Below are positions 51,792-60,934 of a stretch of 64,000 nucleotides of DNA, piece by piece. Positions within the stretch are counted from its first letter, which is position 1. The number at the start of each line of letters is the position of its first letter. A model generated the notes under the pieces. The model did no database searches. It was given only the letters and a program-made list of their open reading frames with translations, and was not told the DNA's origin. Source of the DNA: JAXLSZ01 sp046330315 (GTDB lineage: Bacteria; Actinomycetota; Thermoleophilia; Solirubrobacterales; 70-9); NCBI GenBank assembly GCA_046330315.1, contig JAXLSZ010000008.1, forward strand, positions 207,849 to 271,848. The letters run 5' to 3'. Made by a program: the position numbers and the translations under genes.

Positions 51792-53128
51792 AGGGAGTCC
51801 AGCAGCTCGGCGTCGGAGGCGCTGGAGGCGATCCGCTCGCGCAGCCGCTCCGCCGCCTCGGCCGCGGGGAGCGCCGAGAGCTCGGCCCGCAACCGGCGCG
51901 CCGCCTCCAGCTCGCCGGGCTCGCGCAGCGCCTCCTCCCCCGAGACGCCGCAGCGGGCGACGTCGAGGGACGGGACGATCCCGGCGGCGGCCAGCTCGGG
52001 GTCGAGGACGAGGGTCGCGCTCTCGGTCGTCTTCACGGCCTCGAGTGCCCCGTCCCCGTCCTCGGTGCGGGAGAGCACGGTGGCGATCACCGTCAGCGAG
52101 CCGGACCCCTCCTCCTCCAGCTCCCGCCCCGCCCCGAAGACCGGCTTCACGGCCGCCGGGTCGCCGTAGGCAACTCCGAGCCTGGTCAGCGAGTCGACGA
52201 GCAGCACGATGTCCTCCCCGGACTCGGCCCGGCGCTTGGCGCGGGCCAGCGCCAGCTCGGCGTGGCGAACCTGCTCGGCGGCCTCGAGGTCCGCAGCGGC
52301 GGCGGCGATCTCCGCGCCGGGAAGCTGGCGCCTCCACTCGGTGACCTCCTCGGGGCGCTCATCGATCAGCAGGACGACGACGCTGGGGCCGTCCGGGGCC
52401 GCGGCGATCGCACCGGCGAGCTGGCGGAGCAGCGTCGTGCGCCCCGAGCGCGGCCCGGAGTGCACGAGGACTCGCTGCCCGTGGGCACGCGGGGCGAGAA
52501 GGTCCGCGGCGCGGACCAGGACGTCGTCCTCGCCGGGCGAGAGGGCGATGCGGCGATGCGGAGGCACCGGGGTCATCTCCTCGAAGGAGGCCGCCCGATC
52601 CTCGCTGGGCGCTGCACCGTTGACCTCGTCCACCCGGATCAGCGCCCGGTGGCGCTCGCCTCGGCGTGGCCGCCTCGCCGGTCCGGACACGAGGTCGCCG
52701 GGCCGCAGCTCGCAGCGGCGGATCTGGGAGGCCGAGACGTAGACGTCGTCGGGGCCGGCGTCGAGGCCGCTCTCCCTGACGAAGCCGTGGCCCTGGGGAA
52801 GGATGTCGATCACCCCGCTGACCGCGACGGTCTCCTCGGGCCCGGCCTCCCCGCCGGCTCCCGGCTCCTCCCCCGCCTCTTCGCCTCGGGTCTCCCCGCC
52901 ACGCGGCCGGCGCCGGCGGCGCCGGACCGGGGCCTCGCCCGCGACCCCGGCGGCCTCATCCGCGCCTCCGGCGGCCCCGTCCCCGCCCTTCCCGCCGGCG
53001 GCGTCGCGCTCCAGGAGCTCTTCGACGAGCTCCTCGCGGCCCAGCTTCCGGTAGCCCGGCACGCCGAGCTCGGCCGCGAGCGCGTGCAGATCGGCGAGAT
53101 GCCTCGATGAGAGCTCGGCCCTGTCCAT
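51788..53128 (-). CDS. Divergent Rho-like factor with altered ATPase residues
   Basis: A 446-residue Rho homologue: Rho_N helical domain (1-45, LADLHALAAELGVPGYRKLG), a Gly/Glu/Arg-rich insert (45-100), an RNA-binding cold-shock-like domain (101-170, VSGVIDILPQGHGFVRE) and the RecA-like motor. Walker A reads GPRSGRTT (225-232) with Arg230 in place of the P-loop Lys. Walker B/catalytic Glu (VLLIDERPEEVTE) is kept. The arginine-finger segment (SGTR in E. coli) reads CGVSGEEAL. The Q/R-loop part (AVKTTESATLVLD) is also divergent. It may be a non-canonical or inactive Rho; a second normal rho elsewhere is predicted. ATG at 53128 chosen. Confidence 0.82.
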   Translation of the reverse strand: MDRAELSSRHLADLHALAAELGVPGYRKLGREELVEELLERDAAGGKGGDGAAGGADEAAGVAGEAPVRRRRRRPRGGETRGEEAGEEPGAGGEAGPEETVAVSGVIDILPQGHGFVRESGLDAGPDDVYVSASQIRRCELRPGDLVSGPARRPRRGERHRALIRVDEVNGAAPSEDRAASFEEMTPVPPHRRIALSPGEDDVLVRAADLLAPRAHGQRVLVHSGPRSGRTTLLRQLAGAIAAAPDGPSVVVLLIDERPEEVTEWRRQLPGAEIAAAAADLEAAEQVRHAELALARAKRRAESGEDIVLLVDSLTRLGVAYGDPAAVKPVFGAGRELEEEGSGSLTVIATVLSRTEDGDGALEAVKTTESATLVLDPELAAAGIVPSLDVARCGVSGEEALREPGELEAARRLRAELSALPAAEAAERLRERIASSASDAELLDSL

Positions 53129-53170
53129 TCGCCGGGGGAGCCTAGTTGACGGCAACGCCCGGGGGCCCGC

Positions 53171-54853
53171 TCAGCCCGCCCGGCCGTCAGCCGGGTCGAC
53201 CCCCTCCGCCGCCGCCGCGGCGGGCCAGGCCTCGGCCTCCCGCCGCACCCGCGCCTCCGACCAACCGAGCTCGGCGCCCATCGTCTCGGCGACCGCGCCT
53301 ACCGCCGCGGGGCCGCGCAGCCGGTTGGCCGCCAGCACCCCGAGGCGGGTTCGGCGCAGCATCACGTCGGCGACGTTGCGGGCCTGCTCGCTGCCGGCCG
53401 CGACGACGACCTCGGCGAGCAGGTCCGGGAACCCCTCGACGATCGGTTCCGCCAGGGCCGGGCGCCCGGCGGCCAGCGCCAGCACCCGGCGGGCGGCGTG
53501 CCCGTAGCGGAAGGCGAGCTGGTCGACCGCCGCCTCGCCGACCCCCTCGGGCGCCTCGCGGTCCTCCGGCGAGGCCTCCATGCCGAGCGGGATCTCGGCA
53601 GTCGCGCAGGCCGCCTCCCTTCCCTCGCGCTCGACCAGGCGATCGACCGTCTGCTTGGCCATCCGCCGCCAGGTGGTGAGCTTCCCTCCGGTGATCGTCA
53701 GCATCCCCGAGGAGGTCTCATACAGCTCGGCCCTGCGGGAGATGTCGACCGACTTGCGGGGGTCCCCTGTGGAGATCAGCGGCCGCACCCCCGCGTAGGC
53801 GCCGGCGACGTCGGATTCGCCCAGCGAGGTCCCGAAGAAGGAGTTGACGGCCGCGAGCAGGTAGCCGATGTCCTCCGAGGCCGGCCGGGGATGGGCGATG
53901 TCGCCCTCGTAGTCGTTGTCGGTGGTGCCGATCAGGGTCTGCCCGTACCAGGGCAGCGAGAAGATCGCCCGGCCCTCTCCCGCCGGGACCACGCAGGCGG
54001 CGCTCCCCATGTCGAGCAGCTCGGGATCGACCACGACGTGGGTCCCGCGGCTGGGGGCGATCCGCGGCATGTCCTCCTCGTCCACCACCTCCTCGGGCCT
54101 GATCCGGTCGGCCCAGACCCCGGTGGCGTTGACGACGTTCGGCGCCTCCACCTCCATCCGCTCACCGGACTCCGCCTCGACGAAGGCGACCCCCGAGGCA
54201 CGGCCGTCTCGCTCGAGGACCTCGGTCACGTCGGCCCCGTTGAGCATCACGGCCCCGAAGCGCTCGGCCTCGCCGAGGATGGTCAGCACCAGGCGGGAGT
54301 CGTCGGTCTGGCAGTCGTAGAAGAGGTAGGCGCTGCTGGGCTCCCGGCCGGCCAGCGCCGGGACCATCCCGAGGACCTCCTCCCCGTCGATCGTGCGGTG
54401 GCGGTCCGGTGACCAGTAGAAGTCCTCGGCGTCCTCCCTGGAGGAGCGCATCTCCCGCCTGCTGCGCCCGACCCGGGTCGTCGCCATCACGTCGTACATG
54501 TTCAGGCCGATCCCGATCCGCCGGTCGCGCCGCTCCTCCCCGAGGGCAGGCACGAGGAAGGGGGTCGGGTAGACCAGGTGGGGGGCGAGCTGGACCATGA
54601 GCTGGCGCTCCAGCAGCGCCTCGCGGACAAGGCCGAGGTCGAAGTTCTGCAGGTAGCGGAGACCCCCGTGGACCATCTTCGAGGAGCGGCTGGAGGTGCC
54701 GCAGGCGTAGTCGTCGCGCTCCAGGAGGGCGACCGAGTAGCCCCGCGAGGCGGCGTCGAGAGCGACGCCGGCCCCGGTCACCCCGCCCCCGATCACCACC
54801 ACCTCGAAGGCCTGGCCGGCGATCGCCTCTATTGCGTCGGCCCGGCTGAGCAT
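53171..54853 (-). CDS. glpD: Glycerol-3-phosphate dehydrogenase (FAD, GlpD family)
   Basis: Oxidises glycerol-3-phosphate to dihydroxyacetone phosphate and passes electrons to the quinone pool. The 560-residue protein has the FAD-binding VVVIGGGVTGAGVALDAASRG and the GTSSRSSKMVHGGLRYLQ motif. FSLPWYGQTLIGTTDNDYEG and ITGGKLTTWRRMA follow, with a C-terminal helical domain to residue 560. ATG at 54853 shares one base with the stop of the nitroreductase gene. Length matches the family. Confidence 0.93.
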   Translation of the reverse strand: MLSRADAIEAIAGQAFEVVVIGGGVTGAGVALDAASRGYSVALLERDDYACGTSSRSSKMVHGGLRYLQNFDLGLVREALLERQLMVQLAPHLVYPTPFLVPALGEERRDRRIGIGLNMYDVMATTRVGRSRREMRSSREDAEDFYWSPDRHRTIDGEEVLGMVPALAGREPSSAYLFYDCQTDDSRLVLTILGEAERFGAVMLNGADVTEVLERDGRASGVAFVEAESGERMEVEAPNVVNATGVWADRIRPEEVVDEEDMPRIAPSRGTHVVVDPELLDMGSAACVVPAGEGRAIFSLPWYGQTLIGTTDNDYEGDIAHPRPASEDIGYLLAAVNSFFGTSLGESDVAGAYAGVRPLISTGDPRKSVDISRRAELYETSSGMLTITGGKLTTWRRMAKQTVDRLVEREGREAACATAEIPLGMEASPEDREAPEGVGEAAVDQLAFRYGHAARRVLALAAGRPALAEPIVEGFPDLLAEVVVAAGSEQARNVADVMLRRTRLGVLAANRLRGPAAVGAVAETMGAELGWSEARVRREAEAWPAAAAAEGVDPADGRAG

Positions 54854-55360
54854 CAGGCCAGATAGGAGACGGTCTCGACCGCGGGGCGATCGGGGGCGCC
54901 GCGCCGCTGGACGGGTCGGCCGATGTGCAGGAGTCCGACGAAGCGCTCGTCCTCGGCGAGCCCGGCCGCCCGCCTGCCGTCGGGCCCCCGCAGCAGGGCG
55001 GGGGTCCTCCAGTACCCGGCGAGGCCGCGGCCGTGCGCGGCGAGCAGCACGATGTAGGCGGCGACCCCGGTGGCGAGCAGGTCCTCCTCCGCGGCGACCG
55101 GGTCGCCGGCGCGCAGGCAGGAGACGACCACCAGGGTCGGGCAGCGGTCGAGCTTGGCGGCGTCCTGCGGCCCGGCCGCCTGCTTCAGCGCCTCGAGCGT
55201 CTGCGGCCCGACCACGCGGAAGCGCCAGGGCGCGGTGAGGTGATGGTTCGGCGCCCATCGCGTGCCAGCTCGAAGAGCCTCGTCGAGCAGCTCTCGGCAC
55301 CGGCTCGGGGGCGAAGGCCTTGTGGGTGCGGCGGGTGCGGATCGCGGTCTCCAGGTCCAC
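54853..55360 (-). CDS. Nitroreductase-family flavoprotein, single frameshift near its start
   Basis: Predicted FMN oxidoreductase of about 168 residues. GTG at 55360 reads DLETAIRTRRTHKAFAPEPVP. The frame must then change near 55295 to read ELLDEALRAGTRWAPNHHLTAPWRF and VVGPQTLEALKQAAG, the FMN-binding N-terminal pattern. ATGVAAYIVLLAAHGRGLAGYWRTP lies later and FVGLLHIGRP near the C-terminus. A single indel separates the two parts. Coupled to glpD (TGATG). Substrate unknown. Confidence 0.78.
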
Positions 55361-55390
55361 GCTGCGAGGGTGGTCGGTGCGGGCAGTCCG

Positions 55391-56852
55391 CTAGCGGGGG
55401 CGGCCGATGCGGCGACGCCGGACGGCCCAGGCCGCGCCGCCGCCGGCCATGCCGACCGCCAGCCCGAGGGCTATGCCGGCCAGCTCCGGGCCGGCGTCGG
55501 GGCCCCCGCCGGCGCCTCGGCCGGTGCCCGCCCGCCCCGCTCGGAATCCGTGAACGCGACAGCCCGGCCGGGCCGGGCCGCCGGGCGCCCGCGGCGGGCC
55601 GCCCGTCGGCCCCGGGGTGGCCGCCGCGGGCGGGGCGGACCCCGCGCCCCCGTCACCGGCCCGCTGAGCGGCGCGGTCACCTGTCCCCGCCCCGCCCCTC
55701 GCCGCGCCGCGCGATCCGTCTCCCGCGCCTGCGCCGCCGGACGCCGTGCTCCGCGGGCTGCCGCCATCCGGCACCGGCTGGCGCCCCGCTCGGCCCGAGG
55801 GGGCGGAGGCTCCGCCGGCAGGGCCCGGCGTCCTCCCCGAGGGCTGGGGAACCGGCGGGACCGAAACGCCCGGCCCGCGACCGCGACCAGGGCCTGGGCC
55901 GTCACCCAGACGGGGGTCTTGTCGCTGCTGGGTGAGTAGCGGAAGTGCCCGTCGGCGGCCTGGCGGGCACCGAGGTAGTCGAGGGCGCTCGACCGCCGCG
56001 CCGGAGCCCGGAGGCCGTGGCCGCTGGCGATCAGGCCCTGCGCCGCCCAGGCCGTGGACTGGGTGTTGACTGGGCCCGACCCCGCCAGCCTGAAGCCGCC
56101 GCCGCGTGCCTGGGAGCGGCGTGCAGGTAGCCGAGGCCCCGTCGCAATTGCCCGCCGGCCGGAGACCGCCTGCAGGACGGCCCCGGTGGTGTCGGGGTCG
56201 CTCGGCCCCCGGCGACGACCCCCCAGCCGCCGTCGGTGTTCTGGGCCCGCCGAAGCCAGGAGAGGGAGCGGCCCTCGCCGTCGACTCCCGCCGAGCGCAG
56301 CGCGAGGACGGCGAACGCGGTGGCGTTCGGCCAGCCCTCGTAGGACCCGTCTCGCCGCTGCCGCCGCCGCAGCTCGGCGACCAGGTCGCGCCGCCGAAGC
56401 GCCGCACCTCGACGCCGGCGCTGCGAAGGGCGAGGATCGTGCGCGCCAGGTCTCCCGTGCTGCCGATGCTTCCGGCGGCGCCGCGCAGAAGCCCACGGGG
56501 CTTCGCCCGTTCGCGACCACGGCGAGCGGGCCGCGGCCCGCCGCCTCGAGGCCGAGCATCGCCCAGCCGGTGATCACGCTGGACCGCCCCGAGCCCGAAT
56601 AGGAGAAGCCCCCGTCGGGGCGCTGCGCACGCTCGAGCCAGCGCACGGCGGCGGCCGGTGCGGGCGGCGACGGTGCCGACGGCGCGGACGGCACGGGCGG
56701 CGCCGGTGCGCGGCAGCCGGCCGCGGAAGGCCACCGCCGGCACGGTGAGGGCGAGGAGCGCGACGGCGATCCCCGAGGGCGCGACGCGACCCTGGCGGCG
56801 CGCCGCGGCCGGGGCCGGCCGGGACCCCGCCCGGCGCCACTCGAACTCTCTG
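55391..56852 (-). pseudogene. Exported alpha6/alpha6-repeat (squalene-cyclase/transcobalamin-like) protein, reading frame broken
   Basis: Pieces in different frames form one protein. A membrane segment VAPSGIAVALLALTVPAVAF comes first. Repeat motifs follow: WLERAQRPDGGFSYSGSG, WLRRAQNTDGGWGVV and YLGARQAADGHFRYSPSSDK, each followed by helices such as TGWAMLGLEAAG, AFAVLALRSAGVD and AAQGLIASG. A Pro/Gly-rich linker and a C-terminal membrane helix with RRRRIG close it. The W..Q..DGG pattern is that of prenyltransferase/squalene-oxidase repeats and of the cobalamin-binding alpha domain of transcobalamins. At least five frame changes are needed. The upstream frame joins the ECF S component without a stop, so a fused S-component-repeat protein is possible. 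Confidence 0.65.
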
Positions 56853-57431
56853 GCGGTAGCGGACCAGCATCCTCACCATCGCGGGGCCCGCGACCATCGC
56901 CAGGGTGAGGTTCCCGATCGCGTGCGCAAGGTCGAAGGGGACGGCCCGCGCCTCCAGCGCGGCGAACCGCGCCAGCGAGAGGTCGCCGCCGTAGGTGGCG
57001 ATCAGCGAGAAATTGAGGAGCGCACCGTAGGCGATCCCGGCGAAGGCGCAGGCGAGCGCCAGGCCGAGCCGCCCGAGCCTCCGCCCCCGCCAGGCCAGGG
57101 CGGCCCCGAGGAGCCCGCAGAGCCCCCAGCCGGTCATCTGCCAGGGCGTCCAGGGTCCCTGCCCGAGCCAGAAGTTCGAGACCAGGCCGGCCAGCGCGCC
57201 GACCGCGAAGCCCGGTGCCGGCCCCACCGCGTAGCCGGTGAAGAGGACGATGTCGGTCGTCGCGACGACGTTCGGCAGCACTGCGAAGGCGAGCCGGCCG
57301 GCGACCGCCAGCGCCGCAAGCGCAGCGACCAGGGCGACAACCTGCGACGGCGGGCGCGAGCGCTCGTACCACGCGAACCCCCCGGCCAGGACGAGGCCCA
57401 CCACCAGGAAGCTCCATGCCTGCCAGCTCAT
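56853..57431 (-). CDS. ECF transporter substrate-binding (S) component, CbrT-like
   Basis: Membrane S component of an energy-coupling-factor importer. The first 190 residues have five to six helices: SWQAWSFLVVGLVLAGGFAWY, VVATTDIVLFTGYAVGPAPG, FAVGALAGLVSNFWLGQGPW, TPWQMTGWGLCGLLGAALAW and DLAHAIGNLTLAMVAGPAMV. The FLGQGPWTPWQM-type loop is typical of the cobalamin-associated S group. ATG at 57431 overlaps the EcfA stop (ATGA). Beyond YRQR (about 56853) the open frame turns into junk, while a shifted frame continues as a cytoplasmic linker into the repeat protein. Substrate inferred from the riboswitch. Confidence 0.8.
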
Positions 57432-59109
57432 CCCGTCAAGTCCTCCAGCGCGGCCAGGCCGTGTTCGGCGGTGATCACGCCCGGCATGCCGAGCAGGCGG
57501 GCGACCTCGGTGGAGAAGTGCCAGCCGCCGGAGAGCACCTCGGCGGGGTCGCCGTCGGCGATCAGCACTCCGTCGCCCAGCAGGACCACCCGGGTCGCGA
57601 ACTCGGCCGCGAACTCGGCGTCGTGGGTAGCGATCACGATGCCCGCCCCGCGACCGGCCAGCCCGGCGGCAAGGGAAACCAGGTCATCCCCGTGCCCTGT
57701 CCATGCCCCGGGTCGGCTCGTCGAGCGCGACCAGGCCCGGCATCTCCGCTCCTCGGTGCGTCCGGCCAGGGCGATGGCCAGGGCGAGCCGCTGGCGCTCA
57801 CCGCCGGAGAGGTCGCTCGGGTCGGACTCGGCGAGTCCCCCGAGGCCGACCATCTCAAGGGCCGCGCGGCCGCTGCCCCGGGCAGCTCGTCGGCTACCCG
57901 CTCGCGGACCAGGAAGTCCCCCGGGTTCTGGGTCAGCAGCGCGATCCCCGCGGGACGCGCACCGAGCCGCGCACCGGGTCGTGCAGCCCGGCGGCCGCCC
58001 GCAGCAGGGTGCTCTTGCCGGCACCGTTGCGCCCCATCAGCGCGATCCGCTCCCCCGCTCCGACGGCGAGGTCGATTGCGCGCAGAACGTCGCGCGGGCC
58101 GTCGTCGCGCCTCCGCTCCACCCAGAGGCCGCGCGCTTCGAGGACCGGCCCTGCCGGGCCTGGCCGCCGCGCGCTTCGAGGGCCGCCCTGCCGGGGCCGG
58201 TCGCCGCGCGCCGCGTGCCACGGGGCGTCGGGGCCGCGGCCGGGCCCGATCGCGCCCGGGTGCTCTTCGGAAAGAGTTGCGGCGCCCGTCCCCGACGCCG
58301 ACCGGGGACGGGCGCAGGCCGGCTGCGGCGAACAGCCGGGCCGAGGGTGTGGTGAGCACCGGGTCGGCGGTCAGTGCCCAGTCGAGGAAACGCCCGGGCG
58401 GCCCGTCGAAGGCGACGGCACCGTCATCCATCGCGATCACCCGGTCGGCTGCCGCCAGGCACCGCTCCAGCCGGTGCTCGGCGAGGAGCACTGCGACGCC
58501 CCACTCCTCGTTGAGCCGTCGCAGCATCCAGATCAGCTCGTCGCCGGCCACCGGGTCGAGCTGGGAGGTCGGCTCGTCGAGGAGGACCAGGGAGGGCCGC
58601 GTGACCAGCGCCGCCGCCAGGGCGACGCGCTGCAGCTCGCCGCCGGAGAGCGAGTCGACGGCGCGCTCCAGCAGATGCGGGATCCCCAGCGCCAGGGCGA
58701 CCTCCTCCACGGCCCTGGCCCGGGCCGGGGGGGCCTCCCCCCGCAGCTCCAGCGGGAGCTCAACCTCGGACCTCACGGTGGTCGAGACGACCTGGGTCTC
58801 GGGATCCTGGGCGACGAACCCGGCCTCGGCGGCCAGCGATCCGGGGCCCGCGGCGACCGCGTCCACTCCGGCGACCGTCACCTCCCCGTCGATCTCGCCG
58901 CCGTGAAAATGCGGGACCAGGCCGCAGGCGGCCCGCAGCAAGGTTGACTTGCCGGAGGCCGACCGTCCGGCGAGCACCACGAACTCACCCGCCGCCAGCG
59001 AGAGCGAGACCTCGCGCAGGGCGTCCTCCCGCGCGTTCGGGTAGCGGTAGGTGAGGCCCCGCACGCTCAGCGCCGGCGCGGTCCTCTCCGCCCGGGCCAG
59101 CTCAGGCAC
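57428..59109 (-). CDS. ecfA: ECF transporter tandem ATPase (EcfA-EcfA'), second half frameshifted
   Basis: Two ABC domains in one polypeptide of about 560 residues energise the ECF importer. Domain 1 is intact: YRYPNAREDALREVSLSL, Walker A GRSASGKSTLL, signature LSGGELQRVALA and Walker B LVLLDEPTSQLD. Domain 2 is split over three frames: GRNGAGKSTLLRAAAGL, LLTQNPGDFLVRERVADEL, LSGGERQRLALAIALAG and GAGIVIATHDAEFAAEFATR. GTG at 59109 overlaps the EcfT stop by 8 nt. Frame changes lie near 58130, 57965 and 57890. Sequencing error is likely, since coupling at both ends is intact. Confidence 0.85.
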
Positions 59110-60004
59110 GCGCCGCTCCCCGCCGGGGTGCCCGCCGACCCCGCGGCCCCAGGGGGGCAAGGCCCGCCGCGAGGAGAACCGCGCAGAGCGCCCAGGCCTG
59201 GGGGCCGGCTCCCATTCGCAGGGCCGGGTAGGCGGCGAAGTCGTCGGCGCCCGCGAGCCTGCACGCGGTGGCCGCCGCGAGCACCGCCAGGGCGGCCACG
59301 TAGAAGCGCGCGTCGTAGCGGGAGGGCTCGCGCGAGCGCCCCGCCCCGGGCCCCGGCAGACCGTAGCCGCGCAGCTCCAGGGTCGCGGCGGCGTCCACCG
59401 CCCGCTCCAGGGACCCGGCGACCAGCCTGCGGGCCAGCGGCCCGCGCCCGGCGGGCGCCGCGCCCGGCCCCCGCAGGGAGGCAGCGTCGCGCAGCCTCGC
59501 GGCGTCGGCGGCGGCCAGCGGCACCATGCGCGAGACGAGGGTCGCGGTCAGCGCCGAGCGGCCGGCCAGGGGACGGAGCGCCCGCATCACGCGGTCGGGG
59601 TTGACGCAGGCCGAGTAGACGGCCAGCGCGATCATCACCACGGCCGCCCGCAGGCCGATCACCGCCCCGGCTCCCAGGGCCTCCGCCGTGACGTCCACCC
59701 TGCCCAGCAGCGGCCAATCGCCCAGACGTGCGAGAACAGTCGAGCCGCGATCGGTGACCAGCCCGTTGACCACGGTGATCAGAAGCGCCAGCGTAAGTCC
59801 CATCCGGAGCGCCGCGCGCACCGCCTCGCGGGCTCCGGCCAGGACCCCGGCCGCTGTCGCGGCCAGCCCGGCGGCGAGGAGGACGACCGGGCTCCAGTAG
59901 ACGAAGGCGACGACGACGAACGAGCCGAGGTAGGCGACCGCCGCTGCCGGGCGAGCCTCCTGCAGCGGCCCCCTCCTGGGACGGTAGGCGAGCGCGGACC
60001 TCAT
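59102..60004 (-). CDS. ecfT: ECF transporter transmembrane (T) component
   Basis: Scaffold protein coupling the ATPases to the S component. The 300-residue protein has five to six membrane helices (AVAYLGSFVVVAFVYWSPVV, GLTLALLITVVNGLV, AVVMIALAVYSACVNPDRVM, ALAVLAAATACRLAG). The cytoplasmic coupling-helix motif region includes SLERAVDAAATLELRGYGLPG, resembling the ARG-type motif. ATG at 60004 overlaps the stop of the upstream lipoprotein gene (ATGA). Confidence 0.9.
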   Translation of the reverse strand: MRSALAYRPRRGPLQEARPAAAVAYLGSFVVVAFVYWSPVVLLAAGLAATAAGVLAGAREAVRAALRMGLTLALLITVVNGLVTDRGSTVLARLGDWPLLGRVDVTAEALGAGAVIGLRAAVVMIALAVYSACVNPDRVMRALRPLAGRSALTATLVSRMVPLAAADAARLRDAASLRGPGAAPAGRGPLARRLVAGSLERAVDAAATLELRGYGLPGPGAGRSREPSRYDARFYVAALAVLAAATACRLAGADDFAAYPALRMGAGPQAWALCAVLLAAGLAPLGPRGRRAPRRGAARA

Positions 60005-60934
60005 CGCACCGGCACCCCCAACTCGCGCCGCCCGCCGGCGATCACGGCGTAGCGATCGCGCAGCTCCCGGACGCCGAGCGCTCCGGCCGCGGCGCGGACG
60101 CCCGCCGCCCCGGTGCCGGTGAGGATCCAGACCGGCGGAGCCGAGCCCGGCCGGGTCGCCGCGACCAGGCCCGCCGCCGGCCCGAAGGCCCGCGCCACCC
60201 GCCCCGCGGCGTCGAGGGCCTCCAGCCTCGCGGATCCGGGGCTCCCGGCGAACCTGGCGAAGACCCCGCTCAGGGCCGGGCCCCGGGAGAGGGCCCGGGC
60301 GGCGGGGTCGGAGCGGACCCGCGACCAGGGCCCCACCAGCACCCTGATCGGCGCCGACCCGGCGTCGGGCCGGCCCCGGCTTGCGGCGGCGACGCGGTGG
60401 CGGGCGACGGCGCACGCCGGCCCGCCCCGCAGGCACTCGACCCGGACGGGGTGGCGCCGGCCCTCATACCCCGAGGCGAAGGGCTCCGGCCAGGAGCCGA
60501 CCACCGCCGGCACCCGCATCGAGCCCGACCAGTCCCGGTAGTCCCACCAGATCTTCTCGCCCCCGCAGCCGGTACTCCGCGGCCCCCACCGGAGACTCCA
60601 CCCCGTTGACGGAAGAACCAGTCGTGGACCGCCCCGCCGGGCGAGCCGCCGCTCCAGCCGTCTATGGACTGCACGAACCGTCCCCCGTAGCGGGTCGTGA
60701 TCGGGGCGCTGGAGTCGAGCACCCGCAGGACCGTGTCGGACTCGTTGGGGCCGCCCACCCGCCGCGCAGCAGGGTCCGCCCGCCGAAATCGCGGGTGACG
60801 GTCAGGGTGGCGTCGCCGACGCTCCGCCCGGGACCCAGGCCGCATCCCGCCGCCGAGAGCACCGCCGCCGCCAGGGGCGTCGCCAGCCCTGCGGCGCGGG
60901 CGGGCACGGCCCGGCGGATCGGAGCCGCCCTCAC
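60001..60934 (-). pseudogene. DUF4430-domain lipoprotein (transcobalamin beta-like), reading frame broken
   Basis: GTG at 60934 starts a signal peptide with lipobox LSAAGC (AAGLATPLAAAVLSAAGCGL). The mature part reads SVGDATLTVTRDFGGRTLL, then in other frames NESDTVLRVLDSSAPITTRYGG, FVQSIDGWSGGSPGGAVHDW, FFFVNGVESPVGAAEYRL and EKIWWDYRDWSGSM. This is the DUF4430 pattern, the domain forming the C-terminal cobalamin-binding half of animal transcobalamin. The last 172 codons (from 60519) are in one frame. It overlaps ecfT (ATGA) and the gene before it (GTGA). At least two frame changes; likely indel errors. Confidence 0.72.
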
